A stretch of 64,000 nt of DNA, from assembly GCF_030052815.1 (NCBI RefSeq), contig NC_079504.1, positions 84,880,249 through 84,944,248 on the forward strand, in the 5' to 3' direction. Below are positions 46,901-58,824 of this stretch, piece after piece. The stretch is from Hevea brasiliensis. Its lineage: Eukaryota > Streptophyta > Magnoliopsida > Malpighiales > Euphorbiaceae. How positions within the stretch are numbered: the first letter of the stretch is position 1; every line of letters starts with the position of its first letter. A model generated the notes under the pieces. The model was not told the DNA's origin. It saw only the letters and a list, made by a program, of their open reading frames with translations, and did not search any database. The translations under genes and the position numbers were made by a program.

Positions 46901-47528
46901 CTTTGCAGCGTGAGTGCGAAAGATTTGGACAGAGGGCCCAGTAGACCACAGATTGGGTAAGGCCGTTCACAGTTCTGCATAGTGTCCGTGTCACCTCAAC
47001 TTCTACAGTGCATTGGTAGGACACTAGGTGTCATTTTGGCATTCTGTAATAAATTTTGATTTTCTCATATGTAATGAAACTTATGTAATGTATTTTGATT
47101 TTCATGTAAATAATGCAAATTTGTGTTTGTAAATGGAAAAGTGAATATTGATCTGTGATTGTTACATGACTATCAAATGAGATGAATGATTGAAAATTGA
47201 AATTGAGAAATGAATGGTTGACAAATGTTGAGATGATGATTATTGGAGTTTGAGAGTAATTGAATACGAATATATGAATATTGGAAGTGTTTTTCACAGG
47301 TTCCGAAGAACTGTTTTCTCCATTTTTAGCCGGTACTCCGCCGGATTTTCTTTAAAATTTTCGGAACCTTAAATAAATTATAATTTCGATAAATGGCTTA
47401 AATAAATTATATTTCACAAGTTATATTCAAAAGGAAGAATAAAAATGAATTAAGATAAAATAGAGTGCTCGGCACACTGAGTGGCATAACTTGCTCGGCT
47501 ACACTGTAGTCGGGTAAGGGGTGTCACA
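43921..47528 (+). mobile_element. SoloG: solo gypsy LTR (3608 bp)
   Basis: It starts TGTAACACCCTCCCGG and ends GTAAGGGGTGTCACA, with 5-bp duplications TTCAA at 43916-43920 and 47529-47533. No internal region is present. It belongs to the same subfamily as SoloF: they share the start block, the 20-bp minisatellite and the GACGTTCTGCGTCCCAT stretch. It contains no gene. Confidence 0.95.
46396..46498 (+). repeat. 20-bp minisatellite in SoloG
   Basis: Units of GGCTTTATGCCCGTATTCAT, 20-21 bp long, at least three good copies plus degenerate ones. This is the counterpart of the array at 16515 in SoloF. Confidence 0.85.
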
Positions 47529-50500
47529 TTCAACATCCACCACAATAAATTTCAACATCATTTCTCAAATTCTAAAATTCAAATCAATAATTTCCATTTC
47601 AATATCATCCAAAATAATACTAAGTAATTTCATTCAAATTAAAACAAAATACTTTCATTCATTTTTCACTAAAGTTAAAACAAATTACATTCATCCAACC
47701 AGAATTTACATTAGAAAAATCTAAACTAATATTATTACAAACTTTATACAACTGCTCATGACCAGTTCTACTTGTACATACATTTACATACATCAAAATA
47801 GTTATTACAATCAGGGTATAAAATATACCCGATAGAACTTCAGGGAAGGTGGCTCCACAATCCTCAGCAGCTCACTCTGCTGCTCCTCTAGTCTCTATAT
47901 CTGCGACAGCAATAACAGCTATAGCTAAGTACTAGGACTCAGTGGTGCACAACATACTAAAATAATCTTTATGTAGAATTTAAACATATTTATTCAAAAA
48001 TTAAACTGAACATGCGATATCAATACAAAACATGATTTACAAGATTTTAGTTCAAACAATTTTACTTTAAAAGTCTCAAAACCATTTACATAAAAACACA
48101 CAGTTATATCATGCCATTTGAAACAAATATCATTTCAATAGCCAGAGGCTAAGGAGAAGTCACATCACAAGGCTAGCTAGCTCAAATATATGGGAACCCA
48201 TTCTTTTTCTTCTTCTACTGGCACACACCTCAATACTTCAGCCAGAAAAGGAATCAAAATTCAAAACTGATCTCCCCCACTAGTCATTCTAGTGAGGTGT
48301 TCAAATATATGGTCATGACACTGTGGTTTCAAAACTTATCTTAACAATTTACTAAATATTTATTGCCATTTCAAACATACACAATTAAACTTTCAACAAT
48401 TCAAAACAAAAGCATAATACACATTTCATGCACTTTGTAAATGAATTTTAAAGCATATTGATGTTGTGCACAAACCTTATACGAGTCGCCTCTTGGCCTT
48501 GACTCGATCCCTCAGGTTCTTTCTCGGTATTCTTTTCTACTAAAACACACAGTTTCACAGTGTTTCAGTATCATAACTCATTATAAATCCAAAAATAAAT
48601 TCAAATTCACTTATACCTAGCTTTAATATACTAAACTTGATGTTCTTTAAAATTTGTGTTTCGGGGTTACTATTCACTATACTATTCAAGTCAATTTGTT
48701 GACTTTCTAGGGCTTAATAGGTATGGGAATTCTAACTATACTCACATACTACATTTTGATTACCTAATTTGTTGGTTTTGGTTCATTTCTCAATTCTTAA
48801 GTCTTTTAGGCACAATTTTCAAATTTTTAATTTTGGTGTCTTGTTTTGTACTATTTTATTGGTCATGTTGCTGTTAGAATTTGGCTAAGTTTTCTCCATA
48901 GAATTTGTTCCTTATTATCTTAAAATTATTTCCCTTTTTGAATCACTTGATTTGGAGTTTTTTAGCTCAAGTTATAGCTATTTGAACATGGCTGGCCGGA
49001 TTGGTCTAACCCAGATTTTCTGGGCACTAATTTGGTTCTGGCAGTTTTAGGTCACTAAATTTGGGTGGCTAAATGACTTAGTTAAGGGCATAATATGGAC
49101 TTGTGTTCTTCATTAAAGTTGTAGGGCTATGTCTCAGCTTTCTACTGGTAAGATTTTAGGTCATTTGGACCTGCCTAGCTCAAGTTATGGCCAAATGAAC
49201 AAACACTATTCGTTTGATCATTTTTGTACAGGTCAGTTTGCCTAATCCGGATTTGGCCAATTTGTTCACTATGCTATGGTCACTTTCTGGGCATGATTTC
49301 TAAATGAAAAATGTGCCATTTTATGTCTAGTTTCATTTCCAATTGGCTTCACACCAATTGGGTTGGTAAATTTTCAGTTTTGGTCCCTTAAAATGACCTT
49401 GGTAATGCTACGTGTAGAATGACCATAAGCAATCCGATTTTAAACTTAATTCCAACACTTCCTACACACCACAATTGGTCATACATGACCATTTCTCAAC
49501 TCCAACAAGGTCAAACACATCATTTGGCTAATTCTCATATTTTTATCTCCCAAACCCTAGATGCCAAAACCCTAATTTTTATGCTTAGCTCAATTGATGA
49601 AATCTAAATGCATAATTAGTACTTATACACTCATTTACACTTAACAACTTCATTATTTGCATCAAAATCATTCATTTTCAACCCTACATACTGCTAGCCG
49701 AAATTCATGTAGTTCTTTAACATATCATTTTGTTTCATTTTTCAACAAATCATCACTCAATCAAGTTTCCTAAGTATGAATATAAATATACAAAAAGAGA
49801 AATCAAATTGACCTTTTTGCAGAATTTTTCACCTCTTCAAAACGTCTTCCTTTCTTCTTCTTTTTGTTGTCAAGCTCTTTATCAAGGTTTGAATACAAGA
49901 TTTAATGATGGAAATTTAAGTTTCTATGGTAGGATTTAGGTTTTGATCAAGCTTAAAATGAGCTTTAATGGAGTGTTTCTAAGGGTGAAGTGAGGGAGAG
50001 AGAGAGCCAGCTGGTTTGGGAGGAAGATGGAATTGTTTTCTTTTTTTTTTATGTCATTTTAGTTTTTTATTTTATGTATTTGAATTGGTCAAAAATTGTA
50101 GGAATTTAAAAATAATTTTGACATCATGATGATGTCATCCAAGTGATGTAAATAACCTTTTTCTTTTCTTTTTTTTTTCATTTATTTTTTCTTAGTTCTT
50201 TAATTTAATTCTTAATCTCAAAATTTTATTTTTACTGATTTTATTGGATAGTTAGGTCAGGAGTTAGCTCTAGGGGTGAATTGACCAATTTGCCCCTCGT
50301 CGGTTCGATCCGATTTGCAAATAATTCAATAGTTCTTTCAGATCCCTGACCTAATTATTTGACCTGCTTAACAATTCTTTTTTGTGATTTTCTCTTTTCC
50401 ATTATGTTCACAATAGTCCTAAGGACCGCGACGTCACATTTTATGGTTCAAAATTCGAGTTTAAATCGACCTCGCAGTTCTTCCCGAGAAGGTCACCCAT

Positions 50501-50699
50501 CGCTGTGACTCCCTGCTCATTTAACTTCTTGTGTTCTGTTTTTCTTATTTATGCTTAACTATTTGACAATTACTAATTATTTTGTGTTCAAGGCTTCTCT
50601 AGGTGTCTTAGATGTGGTTCTAATCCTCTTAATTATCCGGACCGACACTGGTCACCGGAACAATGAAATATACCAGGCTATACAAATAGGGGTGTTACA
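47529..50699 (-). repeat. GypC 5' LTR, outer part
   Basis: It continues the LTR after SoloG. Its right end reads AGGGGTGTTACA, so the LTR starts TGTAACACCCC on the minus strand. It contains the CCGACACTGGTCACCGG block near the end and, around 48160-48300, the reverse complement of GypA's GGCTGAAGTGTTGAGGTG stretch. Total LTR length without SoloG is about 3.5 kb. It has AT-rich filler and no gene. Confidence 0.88.
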
Positions 50700-50717
50700 C
50701 GGTTGAGGGGTGTTACA
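50700..50717 (+). mobile_element. GypH: 18-bp LTR end stub
   Basis: CGGTTGAGGGGTGTTACA matches the plus-orientation end of the SoloF and GypI LTRs (CGGGTGAGGGGTGTTACA) with one change. It fits GypC having inserted 18 bp before the end of another LTR. It may instead be a local duplication of LTR ends. Confidence 0.5.
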
Positions 50718-53031
50718 CATTAAGTGGACAAGTGTATGTCCATTACATGTTCTTCTTCCTTAATCTTCTTCTTGGCCAAATGAAACCACCTCCCAAATTC
50801 TGCCATTGACGTCCCATGTTCAAGATCCACCTATCCATTTCCAAGCCAATTTCTTCCTAAGTTCCTCCATCAAAGTTGGTCTGCACAACTTAGGCAGCAT
50901 ATTGAGAGCAAAAAGAAGGAGTTTTATTGAGGTTTAGCAAGCTCCAAATAAAGGCTAGTGCTAGTTTTCCTTACCTCACTTGATTAAACTTTGTACTAAG
51001 ATTGAGATGAGTTGAATGGTGAAGAAATTTGAAAGTTTTGATGAGTTATTGATGTGTACAATTTTTGGCAGCCATGGAAGAATTTAGAGTTTGATTTATT
51101 CATGGGTAAAAGAAGTTTTTTGTGATGTTAATTAAGGTATTACAAGAGTTAGAAAGATTATTTCATGAGCATGTTTAATGTTGATGTTTTAAGGTAGGGT
51201 TTGAGTAATTGTGGAAGACCTTGGACAAGTGATAAATTCTGACAGCCTTGATGAGCTTAGAAGCTTGATAATTTCATGAAATTAATTGGTAAATTATGGT
51301 ATTGATTGGATTAGTAAAAGTTTATTGTATGTTACTAATTGAAGTATATGTATTAGCTAAGCAATTTCATGTGTAAGATGTTGATTTTTAATTTTGAAAT
51401 TAAGGTTGTGTATTGTATTTTGAAGACTTGTATAAACTGTTCAAAATGACCTTAATGAGATGTGATGAATGATGTAAGTACATTAGGAGTCTAGAATTTA
51501 GGCATGGGAAGTTAAGGTATAGTAAGTTGAATGTGTAAATTGATTGGTATTTGAGGACTATATTGAGGGCAGTATGCATTTGAGCCTATAACCTTAATTG
51601 TGTGAACCAAATCGGTGTGAGGCCAATTGAAGGTAAAATTAGACATATAATGAACCAACTTTCATGTAGGAACCTTTCCTAAATTCTGTACAAAAAGTGA
51701 CTCAAAAAGGGACCTAATCCGGAATAGGTAACTTGGCAAATCTAGAATTTGACCATATGAACAGTAGCCAGTATTTTGGCCATAACTCACTCAAAAAAAG
51801 TCCAAATGACCTGCAATTTATATCATTGGAAAGATTAGACATAGGGCTACAACTTTGGTCCACCAAGCCTAGAAATGCCATTAAGCAAGTCAAATTGATT
51901 ACGCAAGTTGGGTTACAAAAACTGGCCGAATTGACTTTGACTTAAAAATGACCTAATAGTGCAATATAAGTGCAACTTGACCAGCCATAGTAAAATGACC
52001 ATATCTTGGTCTACACAACTCCAAATGAACTCAAATTTATATCATTGGAAAGCTTAGACATAGAGCTACAACTTTGATGAAGATCACAGAACCCAGAAAT
52101 GTCATTTACTAAGCCAAATTGCTTGCACAAGTTGAGGTATCAAAACTGTCTAGAACCACTGCAACCTAGAATTTGACCATATGAATAATAGTCATTAAAG
52201 TGACCATAACTCACTCAAAACAAGTCAAAATGACCTGAAATTTATACCATGAAAAGCTTAGACATAGAGCTACAATTCTTATGAAGACACCAAAGTCCAA
52301 AAATGACCAGAACCAAGTCAAGTTGCTTGCCCAAGTTAGGGTACCAAAACTGCCAGAACTGAATTTAACCTTAAATTGTCCAAATTTTGCACTAAAAATG
52401 CAATCTGTCCAGCTTTAGTAAATTGACCATATCTTGATCTATACAACTCAAAATGAATTGAAATTTGTGCCAAAAGTTCAATAAGACATAGAGCTACAAT
52501 TTTGCTTCTTTGATTAGAAGCTAAAAACCAAGAGAAATAGGACATTAAGCTAGACCAAGGTTGTCACCTCCTTAGTAATGCATGTAGATAGGGCTCATAT
52601 TTACACATGTTATGTATTTTATTCATTCTAAGTATATTATAAATTATTTGTATATCTTGTACTTGACAAACTTATGTAATTAGTTGGCAAATTATGTAAG
52701 ATAATGAAATGTAAGAATTCTGATATATGAGTTAAGTATCTGATCATAATGATTCTGATTGAGATTAAGTATATATTGAAATTGTTTTTGGCAGGTTTAG
52801 AGGAACTGTTAGTCCAAATTACTGCCAGCACTTTGCTGGATTGTCATTAAAATTTTTGAATTTTCCAAATTAGTCAGATTTTGATAAACAGTAAAAATAG
52901 CCTAAACCTCAGATAAAGTTTTTGAACAAGTAAATCAAGAACTATAATGAAATCAGATAAGATTAGGTGCTCCGGCACTCCATGTGACACGCCTTGCTTG
53001 GCTACACTGTAGATGGGTGAGGGGTGTTACA
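50718..53031 (+). mobile_element. GypI: gypsy LTR, 3' part
   Basis: This is LTR-type sequence reading left to right and ending GGGTGAGGGGTGTTACA at 53031. It then meets copia LTR sequence (ATGCCC...AGAGCAT) a few bases inside the expected copia start, so GypI is inserted in CopC's 5' LTR. The 5' part must lie left of the window, displaced by the nested insertions. It contains degenerate 200-bp modules and no gene. Confidence 0.8.
51735..52560 (+). repeat. degenerate modules of about 200 bp in GypI LTR
   Basis: A text of the type GACCATA...AACTC...CAAATGACCTG...ATT...TAGACATAGAGCTACAA recurs about four times (starts near 51750, 51990, 52175 and 52420). Single or double versions occur in the other gypsy LTRs, for example 8935-9060 and 12700-12790, and at window position 10-110. 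Confidence 0.7.
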
Positions 53032-55117
53032 ATGCCCCAGAGCATATTATTTAGTTTGTATCTTGTACATATTTTATTAATAAAAGGCATTTTCACTTTT
53101 TCGTTTACGTAATATATTTATGTGTAATAGAAAAGGTCCATTGATATTTTGTTAGAAATTATATTCTTAAGTTGTTAAGAATATGAGTGACAGCATTTCT
53201 AGTACAAAGTATCATAAATAGGTTCACAATCAAGGATACTTCACAATAAGGACATGACTTATCCAGAAAGATTATATTCATGAGATATAAAATAAGATGG
53301 AATGGTGAGTCTCATGCCATATAACAAACATGATAAGCATTTATACATGATAAGTAGGCCGAACCAGTGACACTTATGACAAGCACATGGAGTTTACTCT
53401 TGTCAATGCATTGTTATAAATCATATCAGTGCATATAATTTTTAGACCTGAGATAACACAGTTATCTTGTTTATAAGTGGTTTGAGTTTGATACTGCTTT
53501 CATACTTATACTGTGTATGGGTATATGGGCATGTGTTGGCTCCTACTAGTTATATATGGAGGTAGGTATTGATCAAGATGGAATCTGTTCCTCTAAGTAA
53601 ATAAGGATAAAATCCTATTTTCATTTAATTGTTTTTTATGTTTCAAGTTCCTGGCCAGGACAGATAGATTTAATCAGAAAAGAGTTTCTGATGAGAAAAA
53701 TCGTTTAATCAAGAACTGAAATTAAAAGAGAACATAATATTAATAGCAAATGGGGTTTGACATAAACCATGACTCCAGCTCGAATTGGAATTTTATAACA
53801 GAGAGATTCTAGTGCATGGTAACATATGATTATAGGTTCATTTAAGGTAAACCTTATCACTAATTGGGTGGCCATGGCATGCTATGCTAGGTGTTAACCA
53901 TGGTCTATGAGGTGCATAAAATGATTTAGAGAAATCATTTAAGGTAAGAAAGAGTTCTGATGATATTAATAGTTGATATCATGTCTCATTGCCAATTAGT
54001 GTTGAGCCTAGTAAGTCACACACATACACAAGTAATCACCAAATTAAATATGATTTAATTAATTAATTAAAGAGTTTAATTAATTAATTAAATAAGTTTG
54101 GTTTGCAATTAGATTGCAAAGTCCCTAGCATGGCTTGAAACCAAATCTAGATTATTGGATGTATAGTATAAGTTAAATTTGTATTTAAAGTGTTTAAATA
54201 TGAATTTAATTAATGAGAAATTAATTAATAAAGATTAATTAATTTATTTATATTTGATATAAATTGATTAGAAGAAGAGAAATAATTATTTTATATTGAG
54301 AACTCAAAATTAAGACACAGGGGTATTTTAGTCATTTCATAGGGTGACATGTGGCACATGTGGCACCATGAGATGGTGACACATGGCACTACACATAAGC
54401 TTGTCAAATGTCTTTTAATCATGTAAGATGATCAAAGTCAAGATTAAATATAGGTTTGACACTTGGGACAATGTGATTGGATCAATTAAACCTAGAACCA
54501 ATCAGAGGGTCACATGTGGCAAGGGTTTTAAGTGGTGACCTAGCTATATAAGTGTAAGGATGAAAGAACAAAAATACAATCTGCTCATTCTCAAAAAGGT
54601 GTCGCCACCCTTGGCTCCTCTCCCTTCTCTTCTTCTTCATTTCTCATCAATTCAAAGAGATTAGCAAACAATCACTTGAATTAAAAATACTAGAAATTGT
54701 TTCTAGTGTCCTGTTTACATCTGCAATCTCTCAAAAGGAAAAACTTGATTTTCTAATTAATAGAAAAAGCTTTAGAAGCTGTTCAAGGCTACCATAGGTG
54801 ATCTTGGTGTGGACAAGCTAGGGGGACAACATCTGGTGTCCTAGATACATCCGAAAGGTGTCAAATACACTATAGTGCATCAAAAGGTTAGTGCACTTGT
54901 TCTTGATCTAATTTAGGGTTCTACTAATTAATCTGATTAATTCTAAAATCTTAAATGGCAGATGTAGAACCAAAAACAAATTAAAAGAGTTTTAATATGC
55001 TGTTTATCATTGAAATCAAATAGATAAAAATGAATCTTGCATGATGCATGTAACCCTAGGTGAAAAATTTTGAATTCAATGATATAAACTTATGTTTTTC
55101 ATGCTTCCGCTCCTTCA
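53032..55117 (+). repeat. CopC 5' LTR (first bases missing)
   Basis: It starts inside the LTR at ATGCCCCAGAGC (the family start is TGTTAGTAGTATGCCC) and ends GCTCCTTCA at 55117, next to the PBS. It carries AATTAATTAATT runs and a TATA-like motif. Around 53277 it lacks about 15-20 bp compared with the 3' LTR, which destroys the antisense 85-codon ORF. Confidence 0.92.
54544..54552 (+). promoter_or_regulatory. candidate TATA box of CopC 5' LTR
   Basis: CTATATAAG sits roughly 565 bp before the LTR end, at the same place in the 3' LTR (62220). It is the probable start region for the element transcript. Confidence 0.55.
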
Positions 55118-55119
55118 AT

Positions 55120-55131
55120 TGGTATCAGAGC
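55120..55131 (+). promoter_or_regulatory. CopC primer-binding site, initiator tRNA-Met type
   Basis: TGGTATCAGAGC lies 2 bp after the LTR end. Same motif and spacing as CopB and CopD. Confidence 0.93.
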
Positions 55132-55132
55132 C

Positions 55133-56827
55133 ACTATATTTGCCATTTAGATTGTTTAATATATGATTTAATTGTGTGATTTGATCATGAGATGATTATT
55201 CATTGCTGGTTGCAAAAGCAAAGGTGGCAGCATGAGGTTTATCACCATCCATGGTGCGCATCAATGGTCTTCAAAGTGGTGCGCATGGTTCGGCCTTGGA
55301 ATCTGCAATTGTTATATGTTCTAAGGTTCATCCTATGACTAATTGAAATGTTTAATTAGTTGTTTTAATCAAACAATTAAATTTTGGTTCAAATATGAAT
55401 TTTTAAAGTTGTTTGAATGTGATTCAAATCTGAATTTTTGAAGTTGTTTGAATGTGATTCAAATCTGAAATTTTTAAAGTTGTTTGAATGTGATTCAAAT
55501 CTAAATTTTTAAAGTTGTTTTAATGTAATTCAAATCTGAATTTTTGAATTTGTTTGAATGTGATTCAAATCTGAATTTTTAAAATTATTTGAATGTGATT
55601 CAAATCTAAATTTTTAAATTTGTTTGAATCATATTCAAATCTGGTTTTTTAAGTTGAATATGAGATATTCAATTTAATTTAAGTATGTATGTTTTATTTA
55701 ATTTTTAAATAGTGATATGCATGATGGACGATCATGGACTATAAAAGACCAATGTGATTAGATTTATTTCTTTTATGTTTCTTTGGGTTGTAAATTAATT
55801 AATTAATTTTAATTTATTTTAGGCATGTATTGTTAAGGTTGTAATAATTTTGGGTTATAATTTCATTTATTTAGTTCTTGTAAATTCGCCTTGGTATGCC
55901 AAGGATTACTATGTAGTTGGATTGCAAGAAGATTAAGGAGGTCAAGAGCATTGGTGGGGCCAGTGGGAGGAATTCAAGATCAAGTGTTGATTACGTACTC
56001 CTTCAGCAACTCTTGTAAAATGAATGAATGAAATGCACCTAGGAATGCCTTGATTCAATTCTTGGTGGCTCAGAATTGAATCCTTTAGAAAGTCCATGAT
56101 CATACCATATTTACTATTTATCCATGAATGCATGAGATGTATGGGAATGTATGCAAGTATATGATATATGCATGCTAAATGGATAATGTATAAAGTGAGA
56201 CCATAATAGTAATTAGGACGACCACAAAATCTTCCAAATAAATGATTAAGTTCAATATGCTATAATTAAAGTAAATATAGCATGGGTCTTCCATTGGGGC
56301 TATTATTTTAAGAAATTTTAAATAGTTACATATGATACAATTAATTTAAGAGATATTCTTAAGAATAATTGTTAAGCATGAGATGTTGTAAATATGTAAA
56401 TGGTTTGGTGGCCAATATTGGATGTACCTGAGGACATTAAAATTATTTACATAATTACTGGCTCAATGGGATCAACTTAACTAATGCAAGATAAGTCAAT
56501 AATGGATGTACTTAAGATTTCGAGCATTAGAAGCTAGATAAAGGATTGAACCTCACATAAGATGTGATGGACAAGGAGTTGCTCACTTATAGTTTATTGT
56601 AATTCCAATAATGGATGTACCTAAGGATGATCACTAGAATTATAAGAATTTAATCACCCACTAGAAATCCATCTAACTAGGATTTCCGTTTTTTACATTG
56701 GAAGTGTAGGATTCGTTAAGTTAATGGGAGGACCAATTTGATTAAAAGACCATAATCATTTTGGTTAATTACATGATATATTTACTAATTAATCTGGTTA
56801 TTTTCTGTAATTAATTTTCTGATAATA
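55133..56827 (+). other. CopC leader between PBS and gag
   Basis: About 1.7 kb, AT-rich, no convincing ORF on the sense strand. It contains the hairpin repeat array (55385-55650), TTAATTAATT runs, and three AATAATGGATGTAC motifs (56414-56432, 56498-56516, 56605-56625). The antisense ORF at 55942-56133 is a shorter version of those in CopB and CopD. Confidence 0.8.
55385..55650 (+). repeat. CopC leader array of about 35-bp units
   Basis: About seven to eight units of GTTTGAATGTGATTCAAATC plus TGAATTTTTAAAGTT-type spacer. Each unit has the TTTGAAT / ATTCAAA inverted pair. Confidence 0.88.
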
Positions 56828-57748
56828 ATGAGCACAGAACAACCACCACCATCCAATATCCTTGCAAGCATACCTGATCGCAATAGGTTGACAGGACCTA
56901 ATCTGTCTGATTGGCTAAGAAATTTGAAACTTGTCCTAAACCTTGAACATATAAGATATGTTATAGACTCAAATATTCCTGGTCCCTTACCTCCAGAGGC
57001 CACTCAAGAGGAACATAAAACTTTGGACAAGTGGAAGGATCATGATATGAGAGCCAAGTGTCACATGCTTGCTTCTATGAGTAATGAGTTACAGAAGCAA
57101 CATGAGAACATGCAGAGTGCAAGTGAGATCCTCCTTCACCTACAAGAGTTATATGGTGAGCACAGCAGGAATGCTAGGTATGAGATATCTAGGCAGCTGT
57201 TCCGCATAAGAATGTCTAAGGGACAGAATGTTGGGGATCATGTCCACAAGATGATTCTACTGATTGAGCAGCTAGAACATCTTGACTTTAACATGGATTT
57301 CCAACTGTAGACGGATTTGATCCTTCAGTCCCTTCCTAAATCTTTTGAGAATTTTGTGACAAATTTCCATATGACTAAATAGGAATGCACCTTGGCAAGT
57401 TTACTCAACATGCTGGTTATTGCCCAAAAGAATATGCCCGGCAATAAAGGAAAAGAGGTAGCTTTGATTGCATCTTCTTCTGCTGGAAAGTCTAATAAGA
57501 AGAAGAGAAATAAGAAAAAGAAATCTCAGATTCTTGGTCCTTCCAAGAAAATAGCTAAACAGAAAGTAAAGACCAAAGCTGACAAAGGCAAAGGAAAGTG
57601 TTTCCACTGCCAGAAGGATGGGCATTGGAAAAAGAACTACCCTAAGTATCTTGCTTCTCTGAAGGACAAGAAGGATAGACCTTTGAAAGGTATGTCTATA
57701 TCTTGTTATTTAGATTCTGATGATACTCATAGTTCATCTACAGCTTAA
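56828..57748 (+). pseudogene. CopC gag with zinc knuckle
   Basis: It starts at 56828 (MSTEQPPPSNILASIPDRN). The copia gag domain is LSDWLRNLKLVLNLEH, MRAKCHMLASMSNELQ, LYGEHSRNARYEISRQLF and VGDHVHKMILLIEQLEH. A TAG at 57308 and another near 57380 interrupt it. From 57392 comes the Lys-rich stretch and the intact CCHC knuckle CFHCQKDGHWKKNYP, whose last position is P where the family has C. A TAA at 57746 ends the open frame. It packages element RNA in the family. Confidence 0.91.
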
Positions 57749-58125
57749 GTTTTAGATATTGGTGCCAGTTCTCACATTTCTTATGATATGCAGGAACTAA
57801 CAAATAGTAGCAGCTTACGTTCTCGAGATGTTAGAGTCGGAATTGGCAATGGCTCAACTGTTGAAGCTTTAGCCATAGGATCTAAATCTTTTTACATGTT
57901 TGGACATGTTATGTGTTTGGATAATATTTTATATGTACCTGATGCTTTTAAGAGCATCATTTTTATATCTAGTTTGACTAGAAATGGCTATGAATTTCAG
58001 TTCACAGATGATGTTTGCAATATTTATTTTAGAAATAAATATGTTGGTTCGGGTTATATGAATGATGGTCTTTATTATTTGGATAATAATGACAAACACA
58101 AAATGAATACAAGTGATCTAAATGA
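57749..58125 (+). pseudogene. CopC aspartic protease
   Basis: It follows in the same frame right after the TAA at 57746. VLDIGASSHIS is the copia active site, with Asp and Gly kept and the usual Ser/Thr replaced by Ile. VGIGNGSTVEALAIG, DNILYVPDAFKSIIFISSL and FTDDVCNIYF are typical of the family. The following segment joins the integrase without a break. CopB has lost this whole part. Confidence 0.88.
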
Positions 58126-58824
58126 ATGCGATGCCATGGTGAAAATCAACTCAAGTTCAAAATATATTTGGCACTTAATGTTAGGTCATGTTGCAAAAGA
58201 TAGGATTGCAAAATTGGAGAAAATAGGGATTTTATCCTTATTGAGCTTTGAGCCTATTCCAACTTGTGATTCCTGCCTTCAGGGCAAAATGGCTAGATCA
58301 CCCTTTGTTGGACAAGCACTAAGAGCTAAAAATATTTTGAAACTAATACATAGTGATGTATGTAATCCATTTAAGGAAATGGTTAGAGACGGTTTTCATT
58401 ACTTTATTACCATTACTGATGATAAATAAAGGTTTGGGTATTTGTTTTTGATGAAATACAAACATGAATCCTTTGAAAAGTTCAAAGAATTTAAATCTGA
58501 AATAGAAAATCAACAAGAAAGATTATTAAAGCTCTTCAATCAGATCGTGGAGGTGAATACTTGAGTACTGAATTTGATGAATACTTGAGAGAGCACCACA
58601 TTGTTTCCCTATTGGATATGGTATGTAGTATGATGAGCTATACTGATATGCCAATCTCCTTTTGGGGATTTGCATTAGAATCAGCTTAGCATATTCTGAA
58701 TAAGATTCCATCAAAATTAGTATCTTCCACACCTTATGAGATATGGCATGGAAGAAAACTAAGTCTTAAGCATGTTAAGATTTGGGGTTGTCCAACTTAT
58801 ATCAAAAAGCTGAACACTGATAAA
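58126..58824 (+). pseudogene. CopC integrase, missing the catalytic Glu
   Basis: The zinc motif WHLMLGHV...CDSCLQGK is followed by Asp in LIHSDVCNP. A TAA at 58427 interrupts ITDDK. A one-base loss near 58513 shifts the frame before the SDRGGEY Asp. After HHIVS, about 66 bp are deleted relative to CopB, including the codons with the catalytic Glu. The end (PYEIWHGRKLSLKHVKIWG) is present in the original frame. Confidence 0.9.

Larger units (their letters stand above)
5910..50699 (-). mobile_element. GypC: Ty3/gypsy element, heavily nested, 3' end missing
   Basis: The pieces run in minus-strand order: 5' LTR 50699-47529 and 43920-43591 (split by SoloG), PBS, gag, protease start up to 42071, then protease end from 7453, partial RT, and integrase to 5910, where GypB cuts it. 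The two halves are one element: the protease active-site stretch breaks at 42071 and continues in phase at 7453, and the break has the 5-bp duplication GGTTG on both sides (7449-7453 and 42071-42075). The element has an internal deletion of the RT catalytic region and RNase H. It seems to be inserted close to the 3' end of the GypH LTR (50700). Confidence 0.88.
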
